Assembly (NCBI GenBank): GCA_900544075.1
Contig: UQTJ01000009.1
Span: 39,613 to 103,612 of the forward strand
Reading direction: 5' to 3'
DNA length: 64,000 nt
DNA from: an uncultured Bacteroides sp.
Lineage (GTDB): Bacteria > Bacteroidota > Bacteroidia > Bacteroidales > Bacteroidaceae
Shown here: piece after piece, positions 52,415 through 60,739 of the stretch
Layout of the letters: each line of letters opens with the position of its first letter
How positions within the stretch are numbered: the first letter of the stretch is position 1
Position numbers and translations under genes: made by a program
The notes under the pieces: generated by a model
Told to the model about the DNA's origin: nothing
Databases searched by the model: none
What the model saw: the letters and a program-made list of their open reading frames with translations, nothing else

Positions 52415-52660
52415 AGTATTATTCACTCACATCACCCAATATTAATCATATAATGTAATAAACGGTAAACAAATACGGTATATAGTTATAATAAAGGAAC
52501 TACATAAAATGAGAAAACAGCCAAAGATTTTGTGTATACAATGGCATTAGAAGCCAGGCTGGAAGAGTTGTTGAAGCAGGCTAAGATAAATGTGATTCGG
52601 TTATGATGTATGTGTTATTGTGGTACCAGTAACTATAAACTATTTATGATAAGTCAAAGA

Positions 52661-53239
52661 ATGGAAAAGATTCAAAATATAAATAAAATCAAACAATATG
52701 TTCTATCCATTATATCCGACAACTATAACGAAGGTAATGGTGTAATGGTAGGGAATAAATTTATAACAGCCGGTCATGTGATATTTAAATGTGAGAACCC
52801 GAATATAATGTGGAACGGTAAAAAAATACCTTTGATAAATCCGATAGTTTTCCATAATGATGAGAATGATTCTGATAGTTATGATATAGCGGTATATTCT
52901 ATACCAAATGCCAAAAGTCCGCTGGTTCTTTCTGATGTTGTTCCAGAAAAAGGTGATGTATTGAAAAGTTGTAGTTGGCGTATGTTAGGAGAAGAATACG
53001 TAGAGTGTAATGCTGTAGTAAATGGATTAAAAGAAGGTAATTACTACGCAGCAGATACAGACAAACAGCTTAAATCAGGAAGTAGTGGCAGTCCTGTATT
53101 TCTGAATGGAGAAGTTGTAGGGATATTATGTGCTGGAAATTGTAATGATGATAATACACCATGCAACACAGAATGGCCATTAAGTTTATGTGTATTCTTA
53201 TCCTCAAAAGTAATTTTAGAGTTATTAGAAACGAACTGA
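52661..53239 (+). CDS. Trypsin-like serine protease, cytoplasmic
   Basis: About 192 residues from the preferred ATG at 52661 (MEKIQNINK); other in-frame ATGs lie at 52646 and 52610. The chymotrypsin-fold triad is visible: His39 in FITAGHVIF, Asp75 in SYDIAVYS and Ser142 in LKSGSSGSPVF, which takes the GxSGxP form. No signal peptide, so it acts inside the cell, unlike most trypsin-fold proteases. It is the first of three codirectional AT-rich genes (gap of 18 bases to the DUF1848 gene). Cytoplasmic trypsin-like proteases recur in anti-phage systems as effectors that cleave a partner; such a role here is inference. Confidence 0.8.
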   Translation: MEKIQNINKIKQYVLSIISDNYNEGNGVMVGNKFITAGHVIFKCENPNIMWNGKKIPLINPIVFHNDENDSDSYDIAVYSIPNAKSPLVLSDVVPEKGDVLKSCSWRMLGEEYVECNAVVNGLKEGNYYAADTDKQLKSGSSGSPVFLNGEVVGILCAGNCNDDNTPCNTEWPLSLCVFLSSKVILELLETN

Positions 53240-53257
53240 TTTCAGTAAACAGTAAAA

Positions 53258-54274
53258 ATGGAAAAGATAACGATAAATACAGACGATGGTATAAGTGTAG
53301 AAGCTGGTGCACCGGTTATTGTGTCAGCAAGCCGTGCTACAGATATACCTGCCTTTTATGCAGACTGGTTCCAGGAAAGGCTGCATAAAGGATACTCAGT
53401 TTGGAAAAACCCTTTCAATGGGGTAAAATCTTATGTGGCATACGATAAGACAAGGCTTATTGTATTCTGGTCAAAGAATCCAACTCCACTTCTTAAGACA
53501 GGAGGTTTATTGGACTATTTAGATAATAGAGGCATAAATAGCTATATCCAGTTTACATTGAATGACTATTATGAAGAGAAACTGGAGATGGGTGTACCAT
53601 CATTAAGTAATAGAATGGATACATTCAAGAGGTTGGTTGATAGATTAGGATATGGAAAAGTAATATGGAGATTTGACCCATTGATATTAGCCAAAGGTTT
53701 GATAGTAGATGATCTCTTGGAGAAGATTTACAATATAGGAGTCAAATTGAACGGATATACAGAGAAACTTGTCTTCAGTTTTGCTGATATTTCGTCATAT
53801 AAGAAGGTACAGAACAATCTCTATAAGAACAATATTCAGTATAGAGAGTTTTCACAGGAAGATATGATAGAGTTTGCTACTGGGCTCGTGGATATGAACA
53901 AGGAATGGAAACTCGAACTAGCTACGTGTGCAGAAAAGATAGACCTGGATATGTTTGGTATCAAGCATAACAAGTGTATAGATGATGAATTGATGATAAA
54001 GTATTTCTCTGATGACATGCTGCTGATGAACCATATAGGTGTAGAAGTTACGAAGGATATATTCGGAGAGATTAGTGTTGAATATAAGAAAAACAAGAAA
54101 GATAAAGGTCAAAGGAAAGTCTGCGGATGTATAGATAGCAAGGATATAGGAGAGTACAATACATGTCCGCATCTTTGTGAATATTGTTACGCAAATTCGA
54201 ACAAGGAGATTGCTAAACAGAATTATGTGAAACATAGAGAAAATCCGCATAATGAAAATATAACCGGTAGATAA
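53258..54274 (+). CDS. DUF1848 family protein
   Basis: A 338-residue protein matching DUF1848: N-terminal VIVSASRATDIPAFYADWF, the block VWKNPFNGVKSYV then LIVFWSKNPTPLL, the TLNDY core and a C-terminal cysteine cluster (CGCIDSKDIGEYNTCPHLCEYCYANS). The Cys spacing suggests a bound metal or Fe-S centre. The fold is thought to be related to radical SAM-type barrels, but the CxxxCxxC loop near the C-terminus rather than the N-terminus is atypical. Enzymatic activity is unknown to me. It begins 18 bases after the protease gene and ends 4 bases before the helicase-fusion gene, so all three are likely translated from one mRNA. Confidence 0.85.
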   Translation: MEKITINTDDGISVEAGAPVIVSASRATDIPAFYADWFQERLHKGYSVWKNPFNGVKSYVAYDKTRLIVFWSKNPTPLLKTGGLLDYLDNRGINSYIQFTLNDYYEEKLEMGVPSLSNRMDTFKRLVDRLGYGKVIWRFDPLILAKGLIVDDLLEKIYNIGVKLNGYTEKLVFSFADISSYKKVQNNLYKNNIQYREFSQEDMIEFATGLVDMNKEWKLELATCAEKIDLDMFGIKHNKCIDDELMIKYFSDDMLLMNHIGVEVTKDIFGEISVEYKKNKKDKGQRKVCGCIDSKDIGEYNTCPHLCEYCYANSNKEIAKQNYVKHRENPHNENITGR

Positions 54275-54278
54275 AGGA

Positions 54279-56921
54279 ATGAGAGAATACTATGAACATA
54301 TAAAAGCGAAAGCATCTCTTTCTATGCAAGATGTAATAGAAACATGTAGAAGTTTAACGCCTTCAGATTATAAGACAAGACCATATAGATATCCAGATCT
54401 TCATAATGGTGTTGCTTTATTAGACAATGAAGATGCTTTAAACTGTTATATTGCTGCCTATGGGGAAATGCATATGATAAAATGCAGATCAGCTTTACAA
54501 AACTTTCCTTTTGATAATATATCAGGCAGTATTGAAATTGTTGATTGGGGATGTGGGCAAGGTATTGGTTCAATGTGTGTTGTTGACTGCTTTAAAGAAC
54601 ATGATTTACTACAATGGTTAAAACAAATAACCCTTATAGAACCATCAAAATTTGCATTGGAAAGGGCAGAAATAAATCTTACAATTGCAACTAATGGTGC
54701 TGTATGTATACAGCCAATACAAAGTTATTTACCTGGAGCAGGAAAAGAAAATGAAATTCATGAATTAGGTTACAGATATAAAAATGTTATTCATATATTT
54801 TCTAATATACTAGATATTGATAGTATTGATTTAGGTAAACTGGCAAATATTGTAAGTGATAAAAGCAGAAATAATATTATTCTATGCATCGGGCCTAAAA
54901 ATAGTAATGCATATAAGATTGAACAGTTCTGTAGTATCTTTGGTGAACAGGATTATTTTTCTAATGTAGACGATTCCCAATATGGAAAAACATCAGACAC
55001 ATTTTATACGTTTACATGTAAAACCAAATGTTTTGTTTACAATGGAAATCCTTTAAATGTAAATAATATTGAAAATATTATGGTACCGGATTTTACAGAC
55101 AGTAAAAATACGGTATATAATGAATATGATCCACGTCTTGCAGTTCAGAATGGTATTATATCTGAAGAATTACGCTTAATATACTTGTATTTATTAAATC
55201 AGATTTCGCCCAATGACATTATTCTCATAAAACAAAAAATATATGGAAAGAAAGCTGACTTGGTATTAATATGTGAGAAGAAAGGGATATTGATAATAAA
55301 CATCTGCAATAGATTTTTAACAAAATCAGATGTGTTTGATGACGTTAACGAAGAGAATGAACACGAAGAGAATGATATTAATCCAATTGAGGACGAAAAT
55401 AATATATTTATAAAAGACATCGTAGAAACACGTCTTGAGTTTTTCAGACAAAATGAATTATTATTCAAAAAAACAGAAGAGGATAAGAAGAATTATTCAT
55501 TGGTAAAAACTGCTATTTTTTTTACAGAAAATACGACTGAGGAGATAAAAGAAATATTTGAAAAAGAAGATACTAAATATATTTCTTTGTTAGGTAAGGA
55601 TGTCATAAATAATAAAACAAGAATGATGTCTGCATTAAATTGGTTGAATTTAAATCAAGAGCGTGAGTCTTTCGATAAGCAGTTGTTTTATAGTCTATTA
55701 AAAGAATTAACACCCAAATGGCATTCTTACAGACAAGGTAAATCTATAAATTTAACTACGATACAAAGGAATCTTTCACAAAGTATAGCTAAAAGGAAAC
55801 AAAAAATTAGCGGTGTTGCAGGGGCTGGTAAAACACAAGTTCTTGCAACTAGGGCTGTAAACGCCCAAATTAGAACTGGTGGTAATATACTTATTTTGAC
55901 ATACAATAAAACTTTATCCAACTATTTACGATATCGCATCAATGATGTAAGAGCTGATTTCTATTGGAACAAGCTACATATTAGTCACTATCACCATTTT
56001 TTTAAGGAACAGGCTCAAACTATTGGGAAACATGTATATTTTAATTCGTTTGATGATACAACTTTTTTTGATAATAAAGAAAATGATATAGAGCATTTTG
56101 ATGCCATATTTATAGATGAAGTTCAAAGTTATAAAAGTGAGTGGCTTCAAATTCTTTATAATAAATTCCTGAAGGAAAATGGTGAGTTTGTGGTTTTTGG
56201 AGATCCTAAACAGAATATATATAATAGAGATACTGATTCAAATGGAGATATTCGTATAGGAGTTATTGGAGGAGAATGGAATCGGCAATTAAGTAAATGC
56301 CACAGATTTGCAAACAATCAATTGACAAGTTTAGCCAAGAAATTTCAAAATGATTTTGGTTTTATAAATGCTGACAATTTTGAAAAAGCAGAATTGCTCC
56401 AAGATGGTATGTTTACTTGTTTAAAGTACATGTATAACAATTCAGACATAAATATAAATAAGCTGACACAAATTATATCTAGTATATTAAGAATTGAAGG
56501 CTTTGATGTCAATGAGACTGTAATTTTAGGCCAAAATTCTATTATCCTAAAAGACATAGAATACAACTATCGGAAAACAACAGATGAGCCAACCATAACA
56601 ACATTTATACCAATAGATGAAAAAAATAAATTAAAGGATGACACTGTAAAGAAGTTGAAATTTACTATGATGGATAGAGGATTAAAATTCTCAACAATTC
56701 ATAGTTTCCAGGGATGGGACGCAGCAAATGTAATTATATTATTACAACCTGAAGGTGATGGTAACGGTTATACAATAAATAAATCACTAAATAAACCAGA
56801 AGTAATTTATACGGCTATAACTAGATCAAAGCAAAATATAGTAATTATAAATAATGGGAATACTTTATATCATAATTTCTTTAAAATGAATATGATTAAT
56901 GAAGACTACACGAATAAATAG
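54279..56921 (+). CDS. Methyltransferase-like / NERD-like / UvrD-type helicase fusion
   Basis: An 880-residue, AT-rich protein with three regions. Residues ~70-230 form a class-I methyltransferase-like domain with motif I IVDWGCGQGIG (87-97) and the acidic TLIEPS strand. Residues ~290-345 resemble a NERD/PD-(D/E)xK nuclease (EELRLIYLYLLNQI, then KKADLVL with Asp327), but the ExK position reads Asn-Ile-Cys (341-343), so it looks catalytically degenerate. Residues ~485-870 are a superfamily-1 helicase: Walker A GVAGAGKT (512-519), Walker B FIDEVQ (611-616), motif V TIHSFQGWDA and motif VI YTAITRSKQN. It is the third gene of the protease-DUF1848 operon. The combination is unfamiliar to me and suggests nucleic-acid surveillance or defence. 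Confidence 0.8.
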   Translation: MREYYEHIKAKASLSMQDVIETCRSLTPSDYKTRPYRYPDLHNGVALLDNEDALNCYIAAYGEMHMIKCRSALQNFPFDNISGSIEIVDWGCGQGIGSMCVVDCFKEHDLLQWLKQITLIEPSKFALERAEINLTIATNGAVCIQPIQSYLPGAGKENEIHELGYRYKNVIHIFSNILDIDSIDLGKLANIVSDKSRNNIILCIGPKNSNAYKIEQFCSIFGEQDYFSNVDDSQYGKTSDTFYTFTCKTKCFVYNGNPLNVNNIENIMVPDFTDSKNTVYNEYDPRLAVQNGIISEELRLIYLYLLNQISPNDIILIKQKIYGKKADLVLICEKKGILIINICNRFLTKSDVFDDVNEENEHEENDINPIEDENNIFIKDIVETRLEFFRQNELLFKKTEEDKKNYSLVKTAIFFTENTTEEIKEIFEKEDTKYISLLGKDVINNKTRMMSALNWLNLNQERESFDKQLFYSLLKELTPKWHSYRQGKSINLTTIQRNLSQSIAKRKQKISGVAGAGKTQVLATRAVNAQIRTGGNILILTYNKTLSNYLRYRINDVRADFYWNKLHISHYHHFFKEQAQTIGKHVYFNSFDDTTFFDNKENDIEHFDAIFIDEVQSYKSEWLQILYNKFLKENGEFVVFGDPKQNIYNRDTDSNGDIRIGVIGGEWNRQLSKCHRFANNQLTSLAKKFQNDFGFINADNFEKAELLQDGMFTCLKYMYNNSDININKLTQIISSILRIEGFDVNETVILGQNSIILKDIEYNYRKTTDEPTITTFIPIDEKNKLKDDTVKKLKFTMMDRGLKFSTIHSFQGWDAANVIILLQPEGDGNGYTINKSLNKPEVIYTAITRSKQNIVIINNGNTLYHNFFKMNMINEDYTNK

Positions 56922-56936
56922 AAAAATAATGGATAA

Positions 56937-57627
56937 TACATACGGAAATAACTGAAGTACTACTAGATACGAGTATGCCGGACAAATTCGTAACTATAAT
57001 ATATACTTAATGGTGATACAGTAATCTATTCGTCCTACTTTAGAGTACGACTTTACACAGGGAAAAAGTACTGATTATCCTAAAATAAATGCCGAATAGG
57101 CTTTACAGAGGATAAGCAAATTTTTTCAGGATTTGGCAGATACGTGCATTCAGCGAAGGCAACACTAGAGCTATAGCTGTATCCTTATGAAATACCTTAA
57201 AACTTTCGGATTTAAGTTGATAACGATATATTCAAGAAAAATTCTTGGTATTTAAGAAATGTATTAGAAGTGCCAACTACAATAACTACACAAAACGGAG
57301 ATATGCAGATACCAAAAAACCTGAATATGTTCGTGATAAAAATGTTGTTTGACGAGGATAATAATCTTAACAACAGAGAAATGAGCACTAACTTCTCTCA
57401 AAGAGCAAAATAATAGGAGTCAGAATGGCACTTTGGATGACACTCTGAACTGTACTTTTGATGAAATAGCATTACAGAATTTCTTAAAAGAAAACCCTAA
57501 AGCCATACAAGTTGACATAACAGAACATATTGGCAAATCTAAAAGAACAATAAAATACATGACTCCGTCATTTACGGAAAGAGGATTCTGGAACATGTAA
57601 ACGGTAAAAGTGATATCGGCTGACATT
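56937..57627 (+). pseudogene. Decayed Fic-domain protein with C-terminal winged helix
   Basis: Joining frames recovers a Fic-family protein: YEYAGQIRNYN, NGDTVIYSSYF, YDFTQGKSTDYPKINAE (followed by a TAG stop), ALQRISKFFQDLADT, the Fic motif RAFSEGNTRAIAV and FLMKYLKTFGFKV-like sequence. A NSWY.RN segment, ANYNNYTKRRYADTK and LFDEDNNLNNREM follow. An open stretch at 57424-57600 then encodes a winged-helix tail (FLKENPKAIQVDITEHIGKS). Several stops and frameshifts make it a pseudogene. Fic proteins AMPylate targets and are often toxins or defence components, consistent with an accessory region. Exact 5' and 3' limits are approximate. Confidence 0.8.
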
Positions 57628-57754
57628 TACCTTATATTCATTTTCTAATATACATTTCTCTCATTCCAGTAGAATACTTATCATATTTTTTTGTAAGTTC
57701 GCAGTCAATTTGGAACAGGACTTGATTTATTTAACAATAAAAGACTATTCAATC

Positions 57755-58459
57755 ATGAAAAAGATAGCATTATTTGTCAGCGCATTACTCATCTGCGGAA
57801 TGGCTAATGCACAGTATTTCTGCACAAAGAACGGTACGGAACTGCATTACGTTAACTATGACGAAGTAGGACAGAGTGTTTCTAATGTTACTACCACTGT
57901 AAAAAATGTTACAAGTGAAGACGGAAAGACTCTTGCTGATTATTATAGTAAAACAGTGACTACCAAGACAAAAAACAACACTTCCTATTCACTGACACAA
58001 TGGAGCTACGACGGAAATAATACCGTTTGTACAGAAGACTTGATGTACGAACTTTATATAGCTTCAGACTCCGACCCTGATAAGTACGGTCCTACAGCTA
58101 AAGCGGCTCTGCAGGAAGACAGGAAGTTTGACGGAGACAACTCTTTTACATTGTCGGACAATGCAAAAGCAGGTGAATCTATGCCAGACCGCTCATATAA
58201 GCTTATTCTCAATATGCTGAAAAATGAAATCAATATTTCCGGAGCTGCATACATGGGTAATGAAACAGTAAGCACTACAGCAGGTAAATTCGACTGTATT
58301 AAAATATCGTATCTGAAACGTACTAAGATTGTATTGAAGACTACAACCTTGAGAATCACTGAATGGTATGCAAAAGGTGTAGGACTCGTAAAGTCTGAAG
58401 CTTACGACACAAAAGGTAAATCATACAGAAAGACTTTGCTGACCAAAATTGTAAAATAA
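57755..58459 (+). CDS. Secreted DUF3108-like protein
   Basis: 234 residues from the ATG at 57755 (MKKIALFVSALLICGMANAQ); the longer frame from 57710 lacks a leader and includes the same signal peptide, so the internal start is chosen. After cleavage near residue 20 the protein is all-beta, with repeated strand pairs and the pattern YMGNETVSTTAGKFDCIKISYLK and ITEWYAKGVGLVKSEAYDTKGK. These match the DUF3108/TapB-like single-sheet fold found in Bacteroidetes envelope proteins. It is presumably periplasmic or outer-membrane associated; function unknown. A strong terminator follows the stop by 42 bases. Confidence 0.72.
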   Translation: MKKIALFVSALLICGMANAQYFCTKNGTELHYVNYDEVGQSVSNVTTTVKNVTSEDGKTLADYYSKTVTTKTKNNTSYSLTQWSYDGNNTVCTEDLMYELYIASDSDPDKYGPTAKAALQEDRKFDGDNSFTLSDNAKAGESMPDRSYKLILNMLKNEINISGAAYMGNETVSTTAGKFDCIKISYLKRTKIVLKTTTLRITEWYAKGVGLVKSEAYDTKGKSYRKTLLTKIVK

Positions 58460-58501
58460 AATTCAAAAGAAGCAAGAATCAAAAATTTTCTAATATATAT
58501 G

Positions 58502-58540
58502 AAGGTAGCGCTCTAAACCTGAGTGCTACCTTTATTTTTA
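58502..58540 (+). terminator. Intrinsic terminator
   Basis: Stem aaggtagcgctc/gagtgctacctt (one mismatch) followed by tattttta. Confidence 0.88.
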
Positions 58541-58559
58541 ACCAACTCATCTCTTTGCA

Positions 58560-58640
58560 AACCTTTTGCAAAACATTTTCAAACACTGCTTAAATACCAT
58601 TCGAACAGCATTTAAATGCCATTTAAACGGTATTTACTAT
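58560..58640. repeat. Phased TTTAAA motifs
   Basis: gcatttaaatg-ccatttaaacg-gtatttac (about 58611-58638) shows three units at 11-base spacing, preceded by looser copies. Related to the motifs at 13725 and 42268. The rest of the 58460-58765 gap holds the terminator and the next promoter. Confidence 0.5.
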
Positions 58641-58713
58641 CGGCAGATTTGTAAAAAACGAAAAACAAATAATAAAGATGCAGAAGATGTTTTGTAATTA
58701 TTACAAGTTTGCC

Positions 58714-58721
58714 TAACTTTG
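58714..58721 (+). promoter_or_regulatory. -7 box of the gene at 58766
   Basis: TAACTTTG (TAnnTTTG), 45 bases before the ATG. Confidence 0.6.
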
Positions 58722-58765
58722 ATAAAAATATCAGACTTTATATCCATTTGTAAAAACATCTGTAT

Positions 58766-59563
58766 ATGAAATTCAGGATTATCATACTATCTGCATTTTG
58801 TCTCCTTTCGGCAGGCATATATGCACAGGAAGACAGCTCAAAGTTGAGAAAGGACAGCCTGAGAGCCATAACTGATGAGGGTATCGGCATCCCGGAAATG
58901 TCACCTGTAAACGATGGTATGAAAAAGCCTGAAGTAAAAGCTGAAATGGAAGCGCAACAGATGGAAATACAGGAAATAAAGCTCCGCCGCCCGTTCTACA
59001 TGCCTTACCATACGAACCCCTCTCCTATGTTCTACGGTGATTACAGTACCGGCGGAATGATGGCTCCCAATCTGTATGGCTACGGCTCGCAATCAACGCT
59101 GCCCGGAATCGGAAGAATAAACGAAGCGTCACTGATGTACCAATACAACATAAACGATTATTGGGAGATACAGGCAGGACTGAATGCTACAAAGTTTAAT
59201 TTTCCGTTCAGTACAGGTCAGGCTTTCGGAACATCAGGAGCAGTAATTTACCGGCCGAATGATAAACTGAGTTTCAGAGCTTTCGGCTCTTATGCTCCGG
59301 CAAGTGCATACGGATTTCAGATGAGCAGTTTCGGAGGAACCATAGGCTATGAGTTCAACGATAGATGGGGAATGGAAGTCGGTGCAGAAAGGATATATGA
59401 CCCTATGAGAGGAAGATGGGACACACGCCCTATTGCAATACCTTATTACAAATTTAATAAGACCAAAATAGGACTGGACGTCGGAGGTATTCTTTATGAG
59501 ATAATAAGAAGCGCAAAATTTAAAAATCAGGGCGGCAACCCTACAATAATGCCGGGAAGATAA
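58766..59563 (+). CDS. Secreted outer-membrane barrel-like protein
   Basis: A 265-residue protein with a signal peptide (MKFRIIILSAFCLLSAGIYAQ). Residues ~25-75 form a charged, probably flexible stretch. From ~80 onwards there are alternating strands rich in Gly, Tyr and Phe (IQAGLNATKFNFPF, AVIYRPNDKLSFRAFGSY, GGTIGYEFNDRWGMEVGAERIY, TKIGLDVGGILYEI), as in small outer-membrane barrels or surface proteins of Bacteroidetes. No family name can be given. It has its own -7 box and is followed after 60 bases by the small monooxygenase gene. Confidence 0.72.
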   Translation: MKFRIIILSAFCLLSAGIYAQEDSSKLRKDSLRAITDEGIGIPEMSPVNDGMKKPEVKAEMEAQQMEIQEIKLRRPFYMPYHTNPSPMFYGDYSTGGMMAPNLYGYGSQSTLPGIGRINEASLMYQYNINDYWEIQAGLNATKFNFPFSTGQAFGTSGAVIYRPNDKLSFRAFGSYAPASAYGFQMSSFGGTIGYEFNDRWGMEVGAERIYDPMRGRWDTRPIAIPYYKFNKTKIGLDVGGILYEIIRSAKFKNQGGNPTIMPGR

Positions 59564-59623
59564 AGAATATAATGCAAATGCAGATATAATAATTAATTTA
59601 CAAACAACTAAAAAGACAAGATT

Positions 59624-59899
59624 ATGCTAAGATTAAATGTATTTATCCAAGTATCGGAAGAAAACAAGGCAGAAGTGGAAAAAACAGCAAAAGAACTGGT
59701 AGCAGCATCATTGAAAGATAAAGGATGCATTGCATACGATTTCTTCAAGAGCGCAACACGCGAAGATGTTTATATGATTTGTGAAACATGGACTGACGAG
59801 GCTTCTCTGAAAGCTCATTCAGAAAGTGCACATTTCACTACGCTGGTTCCTAAGATTGAGAGCCTTGCAGCTATGAAACTTGAAAAATTCCAATTCTAA
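59624..59899 (+). CDS. ABM-domain protein (putative quinol monooxygenase)
   Basis: A 91-residue dimeric alpha/beta-barrel type protein of the antibiotic biosynthesis monooxygenase (ABM) superfamily, YgiN-like: LRLNVFIQVSEENKAEVEKTA, DKGCIAYDFFKSATREDVYMICETWTDEASLKAHSESAHF. ABM proteins act on quinones, antibiotics or haem without cofactors, and several protect against redox stress. Length fits a stand-alone domain. It is closed by a good terminator 18 bases after the stop, so it is not co-transcribed with the SDR gene that follows. Confidence 0.88.
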   Translation: MLRLNVFIQVSEENKAEVEKTAKELVAASLKDKGCIAYDFFKSATREDVYMICETWTDEASLKAHSESAHFTTLVPKIESLAAMKLEKFQF

Positions 59900-59917
59900 A
59901 ACAATAACTAATAACGG

Positions 59918-59957
59918 CGATATTATCTTTTAAAACGGATAATATCGTCTTTTTTTC
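59918..59957 (+). terminator. Intrinsic terminator of the ABM gene
   Basis: Perfect 10-bp stem cgatattatc/gataatatcg followed by tcttttttt. Confidence 0.92.
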
Positions 59958-59965
59958 ATAAAGAT

Positions 59966-60718
59966 ATGCAGTTCGACAACAAAGTATGTATAGTAACCGG
60001 AGGTAATGCCGGCATAGGCAGATGTATTGCTGAGAGTTTCAGTAAAGAAGGTGCCAGAGTATATGTTATAGACAGAGACATTGACCACGATACTGACGAA
60101 AATATCTTCTGCTACAAAGGGGATATTTCAGAGAAAGAAGTACTGGAAAGTTTTGCCGCATGGGTATTGTCAAAAGAAGAGAGAATTGACTTCCTTATAA
60201 ACAATGCATGTCTGATGAACGGAGGTATATTAAGCGGATGCTCATACGAAGATTTCATGTATGTGCAGAAAGTCGGTGTGGCTGCCCCTTACTGGCTGAC
60301 TGTATTATTCAAGGAACATTTCTCCAAAAGTGCGTCCATCATCAATATATCTTCAAGCAGGGCATTCCAGTCGCAAGCCGATACAGAAAGCTATACGGCG
60401 GCCAAGGGCGGTATAACAGCACTTACTCATGCTCTCGCTGTAAGTCTCAGCGGTATGGCAAGAGTAAATTCCATTGCTCCGGGATGGATTGAGACCGCAC
60501 GTTTCCATAAGGATACTGAAGTTCCGGAATATTCCGAAGCCGACATCATGCAACATCCTTCACAGCGCATAGGCGAGCCTGAAGATATTGCCAGAGCCGT
60601 TATGTTCCTGTGCGATGATAAGAACAGCTTCATCAACGGAACAAACCTCACGATAGACGGAGGAATGGGCAGGCTGATGGTATATCATAATGATAATGGT
60701 TGGAAAATGGAAGTATAA
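59966..60718 (+). CDS. Short-chain dehydrogenase/reductase
   Basis: A 250-residue classical SDR. The dinucleotide-binding motif is TGGNAGIGR (near residues 11-19), the NNAC variant of NNAG follows, the catalytic Ser is in INISSSRAF, and the Tyr/Lys are in SYTAAKGG (YxxxK). The C-terminal IDGGMGRLMV is standard. It reduces or oxidises a small carbonyl or alcohol with NAD(P)H in the cytoplasm; the substrate cannot be predicted. It starts nine bases after the T run of the previous terminator, so it must be transcribed from within that short region or by read-through. It converges on the aldo/keto reductase gene with a 21-base gap. Confidence 0.92.
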   Translation: MQFDNKVCIVTGGNAGIGRCIAESFSKEGARVYVIDRDIDHDTDENIFCYKGDISEKEVLESFAAWVLSKEERIDFLINNACLMNGGILSGCSYEDFMYVQKVGVAAPYWLTVLFKEHFSKSASIINISSSRAFQSQADTESYTAAKGGITALTHALAVSLSGMARVNSIAPGWIETARFHKDTEVPEYSEADIMQHPSQRIGEPEDIARAVMFLCDDKNSFINGTNLTIDGGMGRLMVYHNDNGWKMEV

Positions 60719-60739
60719 TCTGTAATCCACAAATCGTCA

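Noticed and set aside
52541..52606. Short ORF (MALEARLEELLKQAKINVIRL) before the protease gene
   Set aside because: Only 21 codons with no family features; more likely a leftover or chance frame.
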